Positions 7,162 to 8,978 of a DNA stretch of 8,978 bases are shown piece after piece; position 1 is the stretch's first letter; each line of letters begins with the position of its first letter. Source of the DNA: Competibacteraceae bacterium UBA3908 (GTDB lineage Bacteria; Pseudomonadota; Gammaproteobacteria; Competibacterales; Competibacteraceae); the NCBI GenBank assembly GCA_002391525.1, contig DGFE01000145.1, positions 1 to 8,978 of the forward strand. The letters run 5' to 3'. The notes beneath the pieces are model-generated. The model was not told the origin of the DNA. It ran no database searches and saw only the letters and a list, made by a program, of their open reading frames with translations. The position numbers were made by a program, and so were the translations under genes.

Positions 7162-8959
7162 ATGCAGGGCAAGCTGTTCACCCAGGATTTCTTGCGGGAA
7201 GGCATCCAGGAAACGGACGCCTGGCAGCGCCTGGATCCCGCCGACCTGGCCCAATTCCGCGCCCGGATCGAGGCGATCTTCGGCGCCTTTCCCGCCGATA
7301 GCCAGGCCAACGAAGCGGTCACGGAAACCGAGATCATTTTCCCGGTGCTGGAAGCCCTGGGCTGGGCCTCTCTGCCGCAGCAAACGGCGTCCGGCAAAGG
7401 CCGCCAGGACGTGCCCGATGTGTTGCTGTTCGTGGACGCCGCCGCCAAGCAGGCGGCGCTGGCGGAGCGCCGGGACGAGCAGCGCTATCGTCGCGGCGTC
7501 GCCATCGTCGAATGCAAACGCTGGCAACGCCCGCTGGATCGCGGCGACCGCACCGATCCCCTCGACGCGAATGCGCCGTCGAATCAGATGTTGCGCTATC
7601 TGAGCCGGGTGGAGGTGGCTTCGGAACGGACGATTCAGTGGGGCCTGCTGACCAATGGCCGGTATTGGCGGCTGTATTTTCAGGGCGCGCGTTCGCGTTC
7701 CGAGGAGTTTTTGGAACTCGACCTGGCGCTGCTCGCCGGCATGACAGGACTGCCAGCAGATTGGTTCGGCCCCACCGACCAGGACGCCGCGCATTTTCTC
7801 GCTGTGTTCTATCTGCTGTTTGGCCCCGCCGGTTTCGTTCCCCAGCCCAGCGACCCCGAAAACCGCGCCTTTCTCGCCATCGCCCTGGCGGAAACCCGGC
7901 GCTGGGAAGCGCGCGTGTCCCAGGATTTGGGGGAACTGGTCTTCGAGCGGCTGTTTCCGCGCCTGGTCGCGGCCATCGCCGAACACGATCCGGCTGCGCC
8001 CAGACCGCACACGGCGGATGATCTGGACGCGGTGCGTCGCGCGGCGCTGATTCTGCTCTACCGCCTGTTGTTCGTCCTCTACGCCGAAGACCGCAACCTG
8101 CTGCCGGTCCGCGACCCTCGCTACAACCACTATTCCCTGCGCGTCATCCGCCAAAAGATCGCGCGGCATCTGGACGCGAACGCTGTCTTCAGCGCCAGCG
8201 CCGGGCGCTGCTACCGCGCGCTCAAGGACCTGTTCCAGATCATCGGCCAGGGCGACGCTGCGCTCGGCGTGCCGCCCTACAACGGCGGCCTGTTCGACGA
8301 CCGCGCCCATGCCCTGCTGGAGCGCCTGACCCTGCCCGACGCGGTGGTGGCCGAGTTGATCGACGGTCTGTCGCGCCGTCCGGTGGGGCAGGAGCGCCAC
8401 TGGATCAATTACCGCGATCTGTCGGTGCAACAGTTGGGCTCCATCTACGAGCGCCTGTTGGAATACCGGGTGGTCGGCGACGGCGCCGGCCAAGTCCGGG
8501 TCAGCCCGACCATTTTCGCCCGCAAGGGCAGCGGCAGTTATTACACCCACGACGATTTGGTCCAGCTTCTCATCCGGCAAACGGTCGGCCCCCTGCTCGC
8601 CGAGCGCGCGGAGGCTTTCGAGCGCCAGGTGGAGGCGCTGGCCCGGCTGCGTTCGCCCAAGCCGCAACGCGTGCGCGAATTGCAGGACCACGATCCCGCC
8701 GCCGCCATCCTGGAGTTGAAAATCTGCGACCCGGCGATGGGCAGCGGGCATTTCCTGGTCAGCCTGGTGGACTACCTGGCCGATCAAATCCTGGAGCGCA
8801 TGGCCGATAGCACCGCGCGGGTGGGCTGGGCGGACGCCGCCGAACCCTATGTATCACCCCTCGCGCGGCGCATCGCCGACATCCGCGAGCGCATTCTGGC
8901 CTCGTCGCAGGCGCACGGCTGGACCGTCGATCCCGCGCAGCTCGACGACCGCCATATCG
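7162..8959 (+). CDS. Type IIG-like restriction-modification enzyme (PD-(D/E)xK nuclease plus Eco57I-like methylase), 3'-truncated
   Basis: An uninterrupted frame of 599 genomic codons runs from ATG 7162 into the contig end. An in-frame TGA at 7156-7158 makes this the first possible start; the ribosome site is weak (GGA at 7151-7153). Residues about 45-175 resemble a PD-(D/E)xK nuclease: TETEIIFPVLEALGW, then DVPDVLLF (Asp86), then AIVECKRW (Glu117, Lys119), then GLLTNGRYWRLYF. A helical middle contains YRLLFVLYAEDRNLLPV (about 300-316) and PPYNGGLFD (371-379). LGSIYERLLEY and GSYYTHDDLV (458-467) precede methyltransferase motif I, DPAMGSGHFLVS (523-534), which binds S-adenosylmethionine. The catalytic NPPY motif and target-recognition domain would lie beyond the end. 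Such enzymes join DNA cleavage and adenine methylation in one chain of 1000 or more residues. It follows the toxin-antitoxin pair by 41 bases. A methylase from a BREX- or DISARM-like system is an alternative, but the N-terminal nuclease signature favours type IIG. Confidence 0.85.
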
Positions 8960-8978
8960 CTGTCTCTTATACACATCT
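8960..8978. other. Sequencing adapter remnant (Tn5/Nextera mosaic end), right
   Basis: The last 19 bases, CTGTCTCTTATACACATCT, are an exact Tn5 mosaic end and the reverse complement of the sequence at the left end. They interrupt the restriction-modification frame, adding false residues that end in SYTH, and on the minus strand they create a false MYKRQ start. They are not genomic. Confidence 0.97.

Noticed and set aside
7135..8787. 550-residue minus-strand open frame opposite the restriction-modification gene
   Set aside because: The plus-strand frame has nuclease and methyltransferase motifs; the antisense frame has none and is compositionally odd.

Overview
The window looks like a complete short contig from a high-GC gammaproteobacterium, not a slice of a longer replicon. 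Both ends carry Tn5/Nextera mosaic-end adapter sequence (bases 1-17 and 8960-8978), so real genomic sequence runs from about base 18 to 8959. The gene order lon - hupB - tRNAs - ppiD - fabI supports Gammaproteobacteria: lon-hupB-ppiD is the order in E. coli, and from memory ppiD next to fabI and a peptide-binding ABC protein recalls pseudomonads. I cannot fix the genus from sequence alone.

Left half (18-4498), housekeeping and protein quality control. The 3' end of lon (ATP-dependent protease) is followed by a strong sigma70-like promoter and hupB (HU DNA-binding protein). Thirteen bases after hupB comes a tRNA cluster, Val(TAC)-Asp(GTC)-Asp(GTC), closed by a clean intrinsic terminator and a second hairpin. 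Next is ppiD, a membrane-anchored periplasmic chaperone. Converging on it from the other strand is fabI, the enoyl-ACP reductase of fatty acid synthesis.

Middle (4569-6422). A full-length YejA-type periplasmic oligopeptide-binding protein is divergent from fabI. No permease or ATPase genes follow it.

Right part (6437-8959), accessory and defence-like. Fourteen bases after yejA begins a two-gene module: a DUF433 antitoxin and a DUF5615 PIN-like nuclease (the COG2442/COG4634 pairing). After 41 bases comes a long open reading frame (7162 to the contig end) with an N-terminal PD-(D/E)xK nuclease signature and the start of an Eco57I-like adenine methyltransferase domain. It is a type IIG-like restriction-modification protein cut off by the contig end. 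The point where expected transporter genes give way to toxin-antitoxin and restriction genes is the most interesting part of the window.
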